Source: an uncultured Prevotellaceae bacterium
Lineage (GTDB): Bacteria; Bacteroidota; Bacteroidia; Bacteroidales; Bacteroidaceae
Direction: 5' to 3'
Length of the DNA stretch: 64,000 nt
Assembly (NCBI GenBank): GCA_902800495.1
Contig: CADCET010000004.1
Span: 20,225 to 84,224, forward strand
The notes beneath the pieces were generated by a model. That model was not told where the DNA came from, did no database searches, and was given only the letters and a program-made list of their open reading frames with translations. This document shows positions 62,497 through 64,000 of the stretch, in pieces. Position 1 is the first letter of the stretch. The number at the start of each line of letters is the position of its first letter. The position numbers were made by a program, and so were the translations under genes.

Positions 62497-63394
62497 CAAG
62501 AAGATGAAGGAGCGCGTAGCTAAGCTGCTGCAGCAGATGATCGACGGCGACAAGGCCAGCGCAGAGTACAAAGAGCTCGCTGCTGAGTGGATTGCCAACA
62601 TGGAGGATGCCGACAAGACCAAGGAGATTGCTCCGAAGCTCCGCAAGTGCATCGCCGAGAGCGCTGCCGCCGGTTGCCCCGTCTGCAAGGAACTCCAAAC
62701 CCTCGACCACTACCTCGTGAAGCGCAGCCAGTGGATCATCGGTGGCGACGGTGCTTCTTACGACATCGGTTACGGCGGTCTCGACCACGTGATTGCTTCT
62801 GGTGAGGACGTTAACATCCTTGTGCTCGATACTGAGGTTTACTCTAACACTGGTGGTCAGGCTTCTAAGGCTACTCCTCTCGGCGCTATCGCTCAGTTCG
62901 CTGCTCAGGGTAAGCGCATCCGCAAGAAGGATCTCGGCATGATTGCTACCACCTACGGCTACGTCTATGTCGCTCAGATTGCTATGGGCGCCGACCACGC
63001 ACAGACCCTCAAGGCTATCCGCGAGGCTGAGGCTTGGCACGGACCTTCCATCATCATTGCCTACGCTCCCTGTATCAACCACGGTCTGAAGGCCAAGGGC
63101 GGTATGGGTAAGAGCCAGGCCGAGGAGAAGAAGGCTGTCGAGTGCGGTTACTGGCACTTGTGGCGCTACAACCCCGCTCTGGCTGAGGAAGGCAAGAACC
63201 CGTTCTCTCTCGACTCCAAGGAGCCCAACTGGGAGAACTTCCACGACTTCCTGCTCGGCGAGGTTCGTTACCTGTCAGTCAAGAAGGCTTATCCCAACGA
63301 GGCTGAGGAGCTCTTCGCCGAGGCCCAGAAGATGGCCCAACTCCGCTACAAGACCTACGTCCGCAAGACGCAGGAGGATTGGAGCAACGAGTAA
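62483..63394 (+). CDS. nifJ: PFOR fragment 3 (TPP-binding C-terminal part)
   Basis: 303 residues from MALGNKKMKERVAKLL. It contains the thiamine-diphosphate-binding region IIGGDGASYDIGYGGLDHVI and VLDTEVYSNTGGQASKATP and reaches the normal C-terminus (KTYVRKTQEDWSNE). A terminator follows. It is out of frame with fragment 2 only because of the duplication. Confidence 0.7.
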
Positions 63395-63415
63395 TCCCCT
63401 ACTCCATCTATAATC

Positions 63416-63448
63416 AATAAGGAGCATCCACATCGGGTGCTCCTTATT
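63416..63448 (+). terminator. Terminator after nifJ
   Basis: AATAAGGAGCA (63416-63426) pairs exactly with TGCTCCTTATT (63438-63448). Confidence 0.8.
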
Positions 63449-63535
63449 CAATTCGTGCAATTCTTCACTTCCTCATTTTATTAGTATTTATGGATATTTT
63501 CTATTGAAATATTTGCGTATTTCAAGATAAACAAC

Positions 63536-63543
63536 TAAATTTG
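63536..63543 (+). promoter_or_regulatory. Promoter upstream of the AAA_14 remnant (TAAATTTG)
   Basis: TAAATTTG with TTTG at 63512-63515 (20-base spacer), 42 bases before the remnant's ATG. The promoter appears intact. Confidence 0.65.
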
Positions 63544-63585
63544 CAGTCGACAAAATTGCGGATAGACGCAAAAATATAGAACAAT

Positions 63586-63678
63586 ATGGAGATAAAGCGT
63601 GAATTATCGCTTAATAGACTGATGGGCTTGAGACATAACAAAATGTTCATTAAAAGCAACATAAATACGGTGAGATGA
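63586..63678 (+). pseudogene. Truncated AAA_14 ATPase N-terminus
   Basis: 30 codons starting MEIKRELSLNRLMGLRHN. This resembles the N-terminus of AAA_14/DUF4143 ATPases, which typically start MIKRELYLNRL and then reach the Walker A within about 35 residues; here the frame stops before it. It is probably a remnant of an ATPase gene whose body was lost, leaving promoter and start. Could be a genuine small ORF, but that is less likely. Confidence 0.5.
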
Positions 63679-63796
63679 CATAGGAAGAGAGATGGATATT
63701 ATTCACTTTGGAGGTAAAATCAATGGTTTGTGATAAAAAGTGTGAAAATATTGCAAAAATTCCGAGTTTATTAATTTTGTTTTTATAGAAAATACC

Positions 63797-63804
63797 TATC
63801 TTTG
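63797..63804 (+). promoter_or_regulatory. Promoter of the terminal AAA_14 gene (TATCTTTG)
   Basis: TATCTTTG with TTTTG (63775-63779) about 18 bases upstream. The start codon is at 63853. Confidence 0.72.
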
Positions 63805-63852
63805 TAAGCCAAACTTAATAAAATCGTATGATTCTTATAAAATATAATTTAT

Positions 63853-64000
63853 ATGAGTATCAGTAAAGATGTCATCAAACAGTGCCTGATTAGTAAACAG
63901 CGCGAAGTGGATGAGGCGGTGATTGTGAATCGTCCCATAGACTTTGAAGAGAACGGCAACTATGTGATAGTTGGCGTGAGACATGCGGGTAAGTCGTATC
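63853..64000 (+). CDS. AAA_14-family ATPase, 5' part (runs off the window)
   Basis: 49 codons are visible (MSISKDVIKQCLISKQREVDEAVIVNRPIDFEENGNYVIVGVRHAGKSY). The VGVRHAGKSY stretch is a Walker A as in AAA_14 ATPases (GxRxxGKS). It shares an upstream element and promoter type with the ATPase at 58557, and a remnant of a third copy lies just upstream. The 3' part is outside the window. Confidence 0.75.
   Translation, partial: MSISKDVIKQCLISKQREVDEAVIVNRPIDFEENGNYVIVGVRHAGKSY

Larger units (their letters stand above)
63395..63852. other. Intergenic region with terminator, two promoters and an ATPase remnant
   Basis: 458 bases after nifJ. Contents: the nifJ terminator, a promoter box at 63536, a 30-codon AAA_14-like remnant (63586-63678), the shared GCAAAAATTC element near 63752 and the promoter at 63797 for the next gene. 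Nothing else was recognised. Confidence 0.6.

Overview
The window looks like a chromosomal segment of a Bacteroidales bacterium, most likely Prevotella or a close relative. Almost every gene that starts a transcript has the Bacteroidetes-type -7 box TAnnTTTG, often with TTTG or TTG about 19-20 bases upstream, and there are few Shine-Dalgarno sites. The gene content also fits: Rnf complex, K+-dependent membrane pyrophosphatase, pyruvate:ferredoxin oxidoreductase, KDO synthesis, propeller-type sensors, a TonB-dependent receptor, GH43 and AAA_14 ATPases. No rRNA, tRNA, CRISPR array, integrase or transposase was seen.

Layout. 1-2916 is the end of an rnf operon (tail of the preceding gene, then rnfD-G-E-A), closed by a terminator that overlaps the next promoter. 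3041-9337 is a porin, imelysin lipoprotein, di-haem peroxidase-like lipoprotein and CcsBA cytochrome c synthase module, probably for metal or haem handling. It is followed by a RIC/hemerythrin-LuxR fusion (9376-10335). 10336-11173 is non-coding and repeat-rich. 11174-21301 is a defence island: MntA-HepT, a type I restriction system (hsdM, hsdS, hsdR) with an antisense VapBC-like pair between hsdS and hsdR, an orphan HigA-like protein and RhuM. hsdM is preceded by about 440 bases of promoter-driven, hairpin-rich leader. 21320-37757 is housekeeping: cyclophilin, radA, a solute-binding-like lipoprotein, a TPR protein, a kdsA-kdsD-propeller regulator-phospholipase D operon, a large MscS channel, an N-acetylglucosamine-kinase-like protein and hemW. 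37891-49332 holds an EF-G2-like factor, a small lipoprotein, an FGGY kinase, a membrane AraC protein, a histidine kinase, GH43 coupled to an ATP-grasp-like protein, and hppA. 49397-58406 is a five-gene signalling and uptake operon: REC-PP2C phosphatase, membrane WD40 protein, propeller sensor lacking its phosphoacceptor His, soluble histidine kinase, and a TPR-TonB receptor fusion. 58557 to the end has two AAA_14 ATPases flanking a pyruvate:ferredoxin oxidoreductase gene broken by two frame disruptions.

Main points of interest. (1) The tandem-hairpin leader of the restriction operon shows base changes that preserve pairing. (2) The five-gene phosphatase/kinase/TonB operon contains a kinase pair in which one partner lacks its His. 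(3) A second propeller regulator has lost both phosphorylation sites. (4) Heptanucleotide tandem repeats fill gaps between genes and run up to start codons; one copy lies inside a coding sequence. (5) Palindromic repeats sit in frame inside ccsBA, hemW and an ATP-grasp-like gene. (6) The EF-G paralogue lacks GTPase catalytic residues. Coordinates come from direct reading; names rest on recognised motifs, not on database searches.
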